A stretch of DNA of 64,000 nucleotides. It comes from Aureimonas psammosilenae (GTDB lineage: Bacteria > Pseudomonadota > Alphaproteobacteria > Rhizobiales > Rhizobiaceae). Location of the stretch: contig NZ_WEZG01000001.1 in NCBI RefSeq assembly GCF_009176975.1, forward strand, positions 682,001 through 746,000, read 5' to 3'. Positions 56,987 to 64,000 of this stretch are shown here, one piece after another. Within the stretch, counting starts at the first letter, position 1; each line of letters opens with the position of its first letter. The notes below the pieces were generated by a model that was not told where the DNA came from, searched no databases, and worked only from the letters and a program-made list of their open reading frames with translations. The position numbers and the translations under genes are program-made.

Positions 56987-57829
56987 ATGTCGCGTTCGAG
57001 GTTCCTGCCGGTTCTGGCGGTTCTCATGCTGGCGTCCGGTCCGGCCCTTGCCGCCGACCTGATCGAGGTCCCCCCGCCGGCCCCGATCGAGCCCCTCCCG
57101 GCCGCGTCCGGCTGGTATCTGCGCGGCGATGTCGGCTACACCTTCAAGTCCCGCAACGAGGGAAGCTGGAAGTTCTGGAACCCCGATCCGGTTTACCGGG
57201 GCGTGGACGACACCTTCAACTACGACGACTTCGACCTCGATGGCGGGGCGAGCTTCGGCGCGGGTGTCGGTTACCGCTTCACCGACAATTTCCGCATGGA
57301 CGCGACGGTCGACTACTTCAACCCGGACTTCAAGGGCTCGACCCAGTGCCCGAGCTATGTCGCCGCGTCGCAATATGGGCAGGCAGCGCCCAACATCTCC
57401 TGCAAATATTCCGACAAGGCGGATGTCGACATCTGGACGGCGATGGCCAATGCCTATGTCGACCTGCCGGTCTTCGGGCCGCTCGTGGTTCCCTATATCG
57501 GCGCCGGCATCGGCGCGGCTTATGTCGACTACGGCAACCTTCGCAGCGAGGAATGCGGCGTGGAATGCGGCATCGCGACGAACCGGAGCTTCGATCACAA
57601 GGGTCTCGACGATTGGCGCTTCGCCGCATCGCTGATGGCCGGCGCGACCGTGGACCTCACCGGCGCTCTGAAGCTCGATGCCGGCTACAAGTACACCCAT
57701 ATTTCCGGCGGCGACGCCTTTGCCTATGACGCCGCCGATCAGGCGACCGGCGCCAAGGGCGCGCAGTTGAAGGACGACGGCTTCGACCTTCACACCGTGC
57801 GCGTCGGCCTGCGCTACGAGTTCCACTGA
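56987..57829 (+). CDS. Omp25/Omp31-family outer-membrane beta-barrel protein, copy 1
   Basis: A 280-residue outer-membrane protein. The signal peptide is SRFLPVLAVLMLASGPALAA, cleaved before DLIEV; the mature part starts WYLRGDVGYTFKS and ends DDGFDLHTVRVGLRYEFH, with a terminal aromatic as expected for BAM-inserted barrels. Alternating strands (FRMDATVDYF, LVVPYIGAGIGAAYVDY, LKLDAGYKYTHI) suggest eight strands. ATG 56987 follows CGGAG. It is a paralogue of the gene at 58032 (shared SGWYLRGDV and HT-x-x-x-GLRY ends). Confidence 0.88.
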   Translation: MSRSRFLPVLAVLMLASGPALAADLIEVPPPAPIEPLPAASGWYLRGDVGYTFKSRNEGSWKFWNPDPVYRGVDDTFNYDDFDLDGGASFGAGVGYRFTDNFRMDATVDYFNPDFKGSTQCPSYVAASQYGQAAPNISCKYSDKADVDIWTAMANAYVDLPVFGPLVVPYIGAGIGAAYVDYGNLRSEECGVECGIATNRSFDHKGLDDWRFAASLMAGATVDLTGALKLDAGYKYTHISGGDAFAYDAADQATGAKGAQLKDDGFDLHTVRVGLRYEFH

Positions 57830-57854
57830 TCAATCCACTCCTTCGGATTTCACC

Positions 57855-57890
57855 AAAGGCGCGCCCGCGAAACCGGGCGCGCCTTTGGCG
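57855..57890 (+). terminator. Strong 14-bp perfect hairpin after outer-membrane protein copy 1
   Basis: CCAAAGGCGCGCCC and GGGCGCGCCTTTGG are perfect reverse complements (57855-57868 and 57877-57890) around an eight-base loop. There is no T-run after it, so it may end transcription weakly or protect mRNA 3' ends. Confidence 0.55.
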
Positions 57891-57932
57891 TTTCGCGGCG
57901 AGGCTTGAGCGCAACGTGGTTAAAGAACAGGG

Positions 57933-57947
57933 TTAATCGTCGGTTAA
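57933..57947 (+). promoter_or_regulatory. CtrA-type box TTAA-N7-TTAA before the second outer-membrane protein
   Basis: TTAATCGTCGGTTAA, halves exactly seven bases apart, 85 bases before the ATG at 58032. A further TTAA at 57920-57923 lies just upstream. A degenerate version of this block stands before pal. Confidence 0.65.
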
Positions 57948-58031
57948 GCTCTGCACGATAGGCTCCATCCCAGATCGAACGACCGTCGGCTTGGCCCTGC
58001 GCCGCTGCGGTCCGCTTGGGAATGGAACAGG

Positions 58032-58850
58032 ATGACCATTGGAAAGGTGCTGATCGTCGGGGTCGCCTGCCTCGGCCTGACGGGCGTGGCGAAGGCTGCG
58101 GACATTTTCGACGCGCCGCTGGAATCGGCGCCGCTCGTTCCCGTCGAGGTCGGCTCCGGCTGGTATCTGCGCGGCGACGTTTCCTACGATTTCAAGTCCG
58201 ACGTCGACGTGAAGTTCGACCGGAGCTATGTCGACACGAACGGGGTCGATTTCAGCGATCACGGTTCGGTGGGCGGCATCAGCCTGAAGGACAACGCCGA
58301 TTTCGGCATCGGCTTCGGCTATCAGTTCACCGATATGCTGCGCGGCGACCTGACGGCGCATTACTGGGAAAGCAAGCTGAAGCTCTCCGGGGCTGAGTTC
58401 GGCGACACCGCCTGCTTGTCCTTCCCGGCCGGCTTCGATTGCTCATCGGAGAACAGCGAAGCCAAGACCTGGGAACTGATGGCGAACGCTTACCTCGATC
58501 TCGGCACCTTCGCCGGCTTCACGCCCTATGTCGGCGGCGGCGTCGGCGCGGCGCGCGTGAAATACACGAACTTCTCGGCGCTCGGGAACTGCTTCGACGC
58601 CAATCTCTGCAATGCCGACGCTTCCGTGGAGTTCGACGGCGCGAACGACTGGCGCTTCGCCTATGCGCTGACAGGGGGCATCAGCTACGATATCGCCCAG
58701 AACCTGAAGCTCGACGTCGGCTATCGCTACGTGAACGTCGATGGCGGCGATGTCGCGCAAACGCCGCTCAATGGCGGCACGATGTCTTTCAAGGACGACG
58801 GCTTCGACCGGCACACGATCCAGGCGGGCCTGCGCTACTCGCTGTTCTGA
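58032..58850 (+). CDS. Omp25/Omp31-family outer-membrane beta-barrel protein, copy 2
   Basis: A 272-residue outer-membrane protein. The signal peptide is TIGKVLIVGVACLGLTGVAKA, followed by ADIFDAP; the mature part starts SGWYLRGDVSYDFKSD and ends DDGFDRHTIQAGLRYSLF. Barrel strands include DLTAHYWESKLKL, FTPYVGGGVGAARVKY and LKLDVGYRYVNVDGG. Paralogue of the gene at 56987 with the same organisation and order of motifs but diverged loops. ATG 58032 follows GGAACAGG. Followed by a terminator. Confidence 0.88.
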   Translation: MTIGKVLIVGVACLGLTGVAKAADIFDAPLESAPLVPVEVGSGWYLRGDVSYDFKSDVDVKFDRSYVDTNGVDFSDHGSVGGISLKDNADFGIGFGYQFTDMLRGDLTAHYWESKLKLSGAEFGDTACLSFPAGFDCSSENSEAKTWELMANAYLDLGTFAGFTPYVGGGVGAARVKYTNFSALGNCFDANLCNADASVEFDGANDWRFAYALTGGISYDIAQNLKLDVGYRYVNVDGGDVAQTPLNGGTMSFKDDGFDRHTIQAGLRYSLF

Positions 58851-58868
58851 ACGAATCGGGGCGATACG

Positions 58869-58899
58869 AGGCGGGGAGCGATCCCCGCCTTCTTCTTTT
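58869..58899 (+). terminator. Intrinsic terminator after outer-membrane protein copy 2
   Basis: AGGCGGGGA-GCGA-TCCCCGCCT, a perfect nine-base stem, followed by TCTTCTTTT. Confidence 0.85.
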
Positions 58900-58913
58900 C
58901 GCACCGAACCATC

Positions 58914-58942
58914 TTGACTGCGACGACGCCCAAGGATAGCTC
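58914..58942 (+). promoter_or_regulatory. Candidate promoter of the serC-serA operon
   Basis: TTGACT (58914-58919), 17 bases, TAGCTC (58937-58942). Transcription would start near 58949, at the first base of the serC leader RNA, which supports both calls. Confidence 0.55.
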
Positions 58943-58949
58943 CCGCGAT

Positions 58950-58996
58950 GGGACACGCCTCCCCAACGAGGCGCTTCTATCTGGAAGGATAGCTTG
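58950..58996 (+). ncRNA. serC leader RNA motif
   Basis: Two hairpins lie directly before serC. The first is CGCCTC-CCCAAC-GAGGCG (58956-58973). The second, CTATC-TGGAAG-GATAG (58977-58992), contains the Shine-Dalgarno (GGAAGGA) in its loop and 3' arm, so folding would hide it from ribosomes. Location and form match the serC RNA motif of alphaproteobacteria, a proposed cis-regulator of serine synthesis whose ligand is unknown. Identified by eye. Confidence 0.75.
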
Positions 58997-60175
58997 ATGG
59001 CGACCGTATCGCGTCCGGACAAACGTCCGGCAAATCCCCAATTCTCTTCTGGCCCCTGCGCCAAGCGACCCGGCTGGTCGCTTGAGGCTTTGAGCGATGC
59101 CGCACTCGGCCGCTCGCACCGCGCCAAGCTCGGCAAGTCCAAGCTCGCCAAGGCCATCGACGACACCCGCGAAGTTCTTGGCGTCCCCGCCGACTACCGT
59201 ATCGGCATCGTGCCGGCGTCCGACACGGGCGCGGTGGAGATGGCCATGTGGTCGCTGCTGGGCGAGCGCGGCGTCGACATGGTGGCCTGGGAGAGCTTCG
59301 GCGCCGGCTGGGTCACGGACGCCGTCAAACAGTTGAAGCTTTCCGACGCCCGCACCATCAAGGCAGGCTATGGCGAGATCGTGGATTTCGCCAAGGTCGA
59401 TTTCGACCGCGACGTGGTGTTCACCTGGAACGGCACGACCTCGGGCGTCCGCGTGCCGAACGGCGACGCGATCCCGGCGGATCGCAAGGGCCTCACCATC
59501 TGCGACGCGACCTCGGCCGCCTTCGCGCAGGACCTTCCCTACGACAAACTCGATGTCGTGACCTTCTCCTGGCAGAAGGTGCTGGGCGGCGAGGCCGCGC
59601 ACGGCATGTTGATCCTGTCGCCGCGCGCGGTGGAACGGCTTCTGTCCTATAAGCCGGCCTGGCCGCTGCCGAAGATCTTCCGCCTGACCTCCGGCGGCAA
59701 GCTGATCGAGGGCATCTTCAAGGGCGAGACCATCAACACGCCCTCCATGCTCTGCGTCGAGGACTATCTTGATGCGCTGGACTGGGCGAAGCGCATCGGC
59801 GGCTTGGCCGAGCTGAAGCGCCGCGCCGACGCCAATCTCAGCGTTATCGAGCGTTTCGTGGACGCCAATCCGTGGATCGGCTTCCTGGCCGAAGACAAGG
59901 CCATCCGCTCCAACACCTCCGTTTGCTTGACGTTTACCGACCCGGCGGTGGCCGGTGCCTCCGACGAGGTGCAGCAGGCCTTCGCCAAGGGCGTCGCGGC
60001 GCGTCTGGAGAAGGAAGGCGTCGCCCTCGATATCGGCGCTTATCGCGACGCGCCGGCGGGCCTTCGCATCTGGTGCGGCGCGACGGTCGAGACGGCGGAT
60101 GTCGAGGCGCTGATGCCTTGGCTCGCTTATGCCTTCGAGGCCGAGAAGGCCGAACTCGCCACCAAGGCGGCCTGA
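58997..60175 (+). CDS. serC: Phosphoserine aminotransferase
   Basis: A 392-residue PLP enzyme converting 3-phosphohydroxypyruvate to 3-phosphoserine. The PLP lysine is in [16 protein letters not shown] (about residue 198), and [19 protein letters not shown] is the start typical of the alphaproteobacterial SerC type. ATG 58997 is preferred over a TTG at 58994. serA follows after 129 bases. The leader RNA before it could control the operon. Confidence 0.94.
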   Translation: MATVSRPDKRPANPQFSSGPCAKRPGWSLEALSDAALGRSHRAKLGKSKLAKAIDDTREVLGVPADYRIGIVPASDTGAVEMAMWSLLGERGVDMVAWESFGAGWVTDAVKQLKLSDARTIKAGYGEIVDFAKVDFDRDVVFTWNGTTSGVRVPNGDAIPADRKGLTICDATSAAFAQDLPYDKLDVVTFSWQKVLGGEAAHGMLILSPRAVERLLSYKPAWPLPKIFRLTSGGKLIEGIFKGETINTPSMLCVEDYLDALDWAKRIGGLAELKRRADANLSVIERFVDANPWIGFLAEDKAIRSNTSVCLTFTDPAVAGASDEVQQAFAKGVAARLEKEGVALDIGAYRDAPAGLRIWCGATVETADVEALMPWLAYAFEAEKAELATKAA

Positions 60176-60186
60176 CACACCATCCG

Positions 60187-60206
60187 TTCCGCCTTCAAAG
60201 GCGGAA
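60187..60206 (+). other. Hairpin in the serC-serA gap
   Basis: TTCCGCCT-TCAA-AGGCGGAA, a perfect eight-base stem with a four-base loop 11 bases after the serC stop. It is not followed by a T-run. It may attenuate readthrough into serA or stabilise the serC transcript. Confidence 0.4.
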
Positions 60207-60304
60207 ACGCAAGTGCAGCCACCCTTCCCCATGCCGGGGGAGGGAAGGCTTTCGCCTGTCCTCGCGTCCTTTTCCCTTATCAAGGCTCAACGGAGCTTCG
60301 CCCC

Positions 60305-61897
60305 ATGGCACCTCGCGTTCTCGTTTCCGATCAGCTTTCCAAGACCGCGGTCCAGATCTTCACCGATCGCGGCGTCGCCGTCGATTATCTGCCGGACATC
60401 GGCAAGGACAAGGACAAGCTCCTGTCCGTGATCGACCAGTATGACGGCCTCGCCATCCGCTCGGCCACCAAGGTCACCGAAAAGGTGATCGAGGCGGCGA
60501 CGCGGTTGAAGGTCGTCGGCCGCGCCGGCATCGGCGTCGACAATGTCGATATCCCGGCCGCCAGCCGGAAGGGCATCATCGTGATGAACACGCCCTTCGG
60601 CAATTCCATTACCACGGCCGAGCACGCCATCGCGATGATGTTCGCGGTGGCGCGCGACCTGCCGGCCGCCGATCTTTCCACCAAGGCCGGCAAGTGGGAG
60701 AAGAACCGCTTCCTCGGCGTCGAGATGACCGCCAAGACCCTCGGCATCGTCGGTTGCGGCAATATCGGCTCCATCGTCGCCTCGCGCGCCGTTGGCCTAA
60801 AGATGAAGGTCATCGCCTTCGATCCCTTCCTGTCGGCCGAGCGCGCCCTTGAGATGGGCATCGAAAAGGTGGAACTGCCCGAACTCTTCCGCCGCGCCGA
60901 TTTCATCACGCTGCACACGCCGCTGACCGACAAGACGCGCGGGATCATCGACGCCAAGGCCATCGCCCAGATGAAGGACGGCGTGCGCATCGTGAACTGC
61001 GCGCGTGGTGGTCTCGTGGTCGAGGCCGATCTCTACGAGGCGCTGAAAAGCGGCAAGGTGGCGGGCGCCGGCATCGACGTGTTCGAAACCGAGCCGGCCA
61101 AGGAAAGCCCGCTGTTCACGCTCGACAACGTCGTCTGCACGCCGCATCTCGGCGCTTCCACGGAGGAAGCGCAGGAGAACGTGGCGCTGCAGGTCGCCGA
61201 GCAGATGTCGGACTATCTCGTCAACGGCGCGGTCTCCAACGCCCTCAACATGCCCTCGATCACCGCCGAGGAAGCGCCGATCCTGACGCCCTTCGTGCGG
61301 CTCGCCGAGATCCTCGGCGCCTTCGTCGGCCAGGTCACGGAGGACCCGATCAAGGAGGTCGAGATCCTCTTCGACGGCACCACCGCCGCCATGAACACCC
61401 GCGCCCTGACGAGCGCCGCCATCGCCGGCCTTCTGAAGCCGCTGGTGCAGACGGTGAACATGGTCTCCGCCCCGGTGATGGCGAAGGAGCGCGGGATCGT
61501 GATCTCGGAAGTCCGGCGCGACAAGTCCGGCGTCTTCGACGGCTATATCCGCTTGACGGTGAAGACGGAGAAGATGACGCGCTCGGTGGCGGGCACCTGC
61601 TTCTCCGACAAGAAGCCGCGCTTCATCCAGATCAAGTCCATCAATCTCGATGCCGAAGTCGGCCGCCACATGCTCTACATCACCAACCGCGACGTGCCGG
61701 GCATGATCGGCGAGATCGGCATGACGCTCGGCCGCAACAAGGTGAACATCGCCAACTTCCATCTCGGACGCGACGAGCATGGCGGCGACGCCATCGCCAT
61801 CATCTATGTCGACGAACCGGTGAAGGAAACGGTGCTGGAGGACCTCCGCCGTATCGAAGGCATCGGTCAGGCGAAATACATGTCCTTCGAGGTGTGA
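60305..61897 (+). CDS. serA: D-3-phosphoglycerate dehydrogenase
   Basis: A 530-residue long-form SerA that oxidises 3-phosphoglycerate, opening serine synthesis. The NAD motif is LGIVGCGNIGSIVA (about 145), the catalytic acids and histidine are in VNCARGGLVVEADL and VFETEPAKESP with CTPHLGASTEEAQ, and the C-terminus carries the extra substrate-binding region and an ACT domain (HMLYITNRDVPGMIGEIGMTLG) for feedback. Same strand as serC. Confidence 0.96.
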   Translation: MAPRVLVSDQLSKTAVQIFTDRGVAVDYLPDIGKDKDKLLSVIDQYDGLAIRSATKVTEKVIEAATRLKVVGRAGIGVDNVDIPAASRKGIIVMNTPFGNSITTAEHAIAMMFAVARDLPAADLSTKAGKWEKNRFLGVEMTAKTLGIVGCGNIGSIVASRAVGLKMKVIAFDPFLSAERALEMGIEKVELPELFRRADFITLHTPLTDKTRGIIDAKAIAQMKDGVRIVNCARGGLVVEADLYEALKSGKVAGAGIDVFETEPAKESPLFTLDNVVCTPHLGASTEEAQENVALQVAEQMSDYLVNGAVSNALNMPSITAEEAPILTPFVRLAEILGAFVGQVTEDPIKEVEILFDGTTAAMNTRALTSAAIAGLLKPLVQTVNMVSAPVMAKERGIVISEVRRDKSGVFDGYIRLTVKTEKMTRSVAGTCFSDKKPRFIQIKSINLDAEVGRHMLYITNRDVPGMIGEIGMTLGRNKVNIANFHLGRDEHGGDAIAIIYVDEPVKETVLEDLRRIEGIGQAKYMSFEV

Positions 61898-61928
61898 CAG
61901 GGCGCTCCGAAAGGCGGCTTCATACGAA

Positions 61929-61964
61929 GAAGGCGGTGCGGATCATCTCCGCGCCGCCCTTTTT
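61929..61964 (+). terminator. Intrinsic terminator after serA
   Basis: AAGGCGGTGCGG, a short loop, CCGCGCCGCC, then TTTTT, with one wobble pair in the stem. It also abuts the stop codon of the convergent EamA gene, so it may serve both directions. Confidence 0.8.
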
Positions 61965-62902
61965 CATACGCGCTCGCTTTCCTGCGGTACCGGCATCACG
62001 GCCGGCGGCTCGCGGCGCTTGCGCCCCTGCTCGGCCAGCGCGATGCCGCCGAGAACGAAGACGAGGGCCGCGATGTGGTAGAGGAACAGGTCCTCGCCGA
62101 GGATCGCCATCGCAAGGGCCGCGCCGAAGATCGGCGTCAGGTTGATGAAGAGATTGGCGCGGTTGGCTCCGATCATCTCCACGCCCTTGATGTAGAGCGT
62201 CTGGCCCGCGAGCGAGGGGCCGAGCGCGATGTAAAGGACGATCAGCCAGCCCTCGATATCCGGCCACTGCGCGGTGCCCGTGGCCTGCTCGAAGGCGAGG
62301 AAGGGCAGGGAGGCGACGAGGGCAGAAACCGACAGGACGAAGATGGTCGAGCGCCAGTGCACGGCCGGCTTCCAGCGCAGTGCCACCGTGTAGAGCCCGT
62401 AGATCACCACCGCGATCATCATCATCGCGTCGCCCCGGTTGAGATCGAGCGACAGAAGCGTTTCGAGATGGCCGTGCGCGGCCGTCACCGCGACGCCGAC
62501 GAGGGTGAGCGCGAAGCCGACGATCTGGAAAAGGCTGGCCGGGGTGCGAAACAGAAGAAAGCCCGCCACGAACACGACGAGCGGCATCGCCGCCTGCTCG
62601 ATCATCACGTTGATCGCCGTCGTGTGCTGGAGCGCGGCATAGAAGATCGCGTTGAACACGGTGAAGCCCGCCGCGCCCAGAACGAACAAGAGCGGCAGCG
62701 CGGGCCGGATCAGCGGCCAGTCGCGCTTCACGTCGCCCCAGGCGAAGGGCAGGAGGATGGCGGTCGCGATCAGCCAGCGCAGGGATGTGATGACCATCGG
62801 CGAAACGTGGCCGATGGCGAGGCGCCCGGCGACCGCGTTGCCGCCCCAGAAGAAGGATGTGATGGCCAGGAGAATGTAAGGATGGCCGAGAATGCGTTTC
62901 AT
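61964..62902 (-). CDS. EamA/DMT-family transporter
   Basis: A 312-residue inner-membrane protein with about ten hydrophobic segments in two EamA repeats (ITSFFWGGNAVAGRLAIGH at the start; LYIALGPSLAGQTLYIKGVEMIGANRANLFINLTPIF in the second half). GANRANLFINLTPI and EAMA-type glycine patterns support the drug/metabolite transporter superfamily. Amino acid or metabolite efflux is likely; the substrate is unknown. It is convergent with serA across a shared terminator. Confidence 0.87.
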   Translation of the reverse strand: MKRILGHPYILLAITSFFWGGNAVAGRLAIGHVSPMVITSLRWLIATAILLPFAWGDVKRDWPLIRPALPLLFVLGAAGFTVFNAIFYAALQHTTAINVMIEQAAMPLVVFVAGFLLFRTPASLFQIVGFALTLVGVAVTAAHGHLETLLSLDLNRGDAMMMIAVVIYGLYTVALRWKPAVHWRSTIFVLSVSALVASLPFLAFEQATGTAQWPDIEGWLIVLYIALGPSLAGQTLYIKGVEMIGANRANLFINLTPIFGAALAMAILGEDLFLYHIAALVFVLGGIALAEQGRKRREPPAVMPVPQESERV

Positions 62903-62938
62903 GACAGCGCATTATCGCGTTCCGCGACGCGTCGATAG

Positions 62939-64000
62939 TCAGGCCGCGACCCTGTTGCGGCCTTCCATCTTGGCCCGGTAGAGCGCGGCATCGGCGCGGG
63001 AGATCGCCGCTTCCAGGTCCTCTCCCCGATGGACCATCGAGATCCCCAGACTGACCGTCGCGGAAATGAACTCTTCGCCCCAGACGATCGGATCGCGCCT
63101 CGTGGCGAGCAAGATGCGATGCGCGACCGCCGTTGTCTCGACATGGTCGGCATCGGGGAGAACCACGACGAATTCCTCGCCGCCGAGGCGAGCGATCAAG
63201 CCGGTCTGCGGCAGGCATGCCGATGTGCGATTGGCGAATTCCCTGAGAACCGCGTCGCCGCCGAGATGTCCGTAACGGTCGTTCACGCCCTTGAAGTGAT
63301 CGAGATCGGCGATGACGACGCCGGCGCGCGCTTCCGCCTTGGGAAACCGGAGCGCCAAACCGGTCCGGTTCAGGACACCCGTCAGCGCGTCGCTATAAGC
63401 GAGATTCTGCATTCGCCGATAACCGCGATCCACGGACATGCCGAAGATCGAGGTGATGAGGGCGATGGAGAAAAGCTGATCGGCGAGCGGAATGGCGATA
63501 TCCACGGCGGTTTGGTCGAGGATCGCGCCCGCCAACAGAACGATGAGGGCCGTGGTGAGGCACTGCGCCAGCATGGTTCCGCCGGCAAGGCGTCGATAGA
63601 TCGAGGTTTCGCCCTTGAACAGAAAGACCTGGGCGATGCCGAGAAGGCTGAGAAGCCAGGAGGAAGCGAAGCCGGACAACTCGCAGATCACTGCGGGAAG
63701 GCCGGCGAGCCCCCCGCCGAGATAGATGACCGTCGGCAGAACGGGACTTGCCGCCATCCAGGGGGCCATGCTCGTTTTGCCGTCGAAATTGCGGATGCCC
63801 GCCAGGATCATCATCACCCCGGCCGTCAGCAGTCCGTATTGCAAGGCGCCGAAGATCTGGTTTGATGCAACCAGAGGCTTCAAAAGAAGCCCGACGCCGA
63901 AAACGAGGAACGCGCCTGCCCACCACGCGAAATAGCGTTCCGAGCGGCGCAAGAACCAGGCGATGCCGATGGTCACGCCGCAGGTGATGTTCACCAGGGC
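62939..64000 (-). CDS. Membrane-bound GGDEF diguanylate cyclase (truncated by window edge)
   Basis: The visible 350 or so residues carry about six N-terminal membrane segments (FAWWAGAFLVFGVGLLLKPL, LLTAGVMMILAGIR and others), then a GGDEF domain from about residue 195 (YSDALTGVLNRTGLALRF). The active-site loop is LGGEEF (about 283), with DLDHFKGVNDRYGHLGGD before it, so cyclic-di-GMP synthesis is expected. No RxxD inhibitory site was found four residues before it. The reading frame is open to the right edge, so the first helix is probably missing. It is the synthesis counterpart of the EAL protein at 8976. Confidence 0.88.
   Translation of the reverse strand, partial: ALVNITCGVTIGIAWFLRRSERYFAWWAGAFLVFGVGLLLKPLVASNQIFGALQYGLLTAGVMMILAGIRNFDGKTSMAPWMAASPVLPTVIYLGGGLAGLPAVICELSGFASSWLLSLLGIAQVFLFKGETSIYRRLAGGTMLAQCLTTALIVLLAGAILDQTAVDIAIPLADQLFSIALITSIFGMSVDRGYRRMQNLAYSDALTGVLNRTGLALRFPKAEARAGVVIADLDHFKGVNDRYGHLGGDAVLREFANRTSACLPQTGLIARLGGEEFVVVLPDADHVETTAVAHRILLATRRDPIVWGEEFISATVSLGISMVHRGEDLEAAISRADAALYRAKMEGRNRVAA

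Overview
This is a GC-rich, densely coded chromosomal segment of an alphaproteobacterium, almost certainly order Hyphomicrobiales (Rhizobiales). The signs are a class I lysyl-tRNA synthetase, a DUF4164-zapA-6S RNA-5-FCL block, the ruvCAB/ybgC-tolQRAB-pal-cpoB-tilS-ftsH-glmM run, Omp25-like porin-type proteins, a serC leader RNA before serC-serA, a PodJ-like polarity protein and TTAA-N7-TTAA (CtrA-type) boxes. Family cannot be fixed from this sequence alone; Aurantimonadaceae-like is a guess. No tRNA, rRNA, CRISPR array, phage block or complete insertion sequence was seen.

Layout. 1-6.4 kb: a left-truncated surface-polysaccharide glycosyltransferase, a periplasmic solute-binding protein, lysK, an S24-type regulator with a nuclease-fold membrane protein, and yihY. 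6.4-13.4 kb: a fatty-acid beta-oxidation set (fadJ-type, thiolase, acyl-CoA dehydrogenase) with a MerR regulator, interrupted by an EAL phosphodiesterase and bounded by a short MITE-like element sitting on the fadJ stop codon. 13.9-20.9 kb: podJ-like polarity gene, a TauE exporter with its TIGR02186 partner, an unrecognised membrane protein and a DUF3429 protein. 20.9-30.3 kb: three parts of the ligase-associated DNA damage response (pdeM, Lhr-like helicase, MBL exonuclease) scattered among sulP, a ParDE module, yitT, a methyltransferase and an SDR; the ligase itself is not here. 30.3-39 kb: K+/H+ antiporter, gap, DUF4164-zapA-6S RNA-fau with an orphan ParD, then GST, ymdB and other hydrolases.

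39-56.9 kb is the envelope and DNA-repair core: yebC, two accessory genes (Uma2 and a serine hydrolase), ruvC, a VapBC toxin-antitoxin pair spliced between ruvC and ruvA, ruvAB, ybgC, tolQRAB, pal, cpoB, tilS, ftsH and glmM. 56.9-64 kb: two paralogous outer-membrane beta-barrels, each preceded by a CtrA-type box, serC with its leader RNA, serA, an EamA transporter and a right-truncated membrane diguanylate cyclase.

How it works together: the right half couples cell division, envelope constriction (ZapA, Tol-Pal, CpoB, FtsH, GlmM, outer-membrane proteins) and Holliday-junction repair. The CtrA-type boxes before the polysaccharide synthase and both outer-membrane proteins, plus a degenerate one before pal, suggest that part of this envelope programme follows the cell cycle. 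No wholly new multi-gene system was found. The strongest unusual architectures are the VapBC module translationally fused into the ruv operon, the MITE-like element at the fadJ stop codon, and the dispersed, ligase-less DNA damage response set interleaved with toxin-antitoxin genes.
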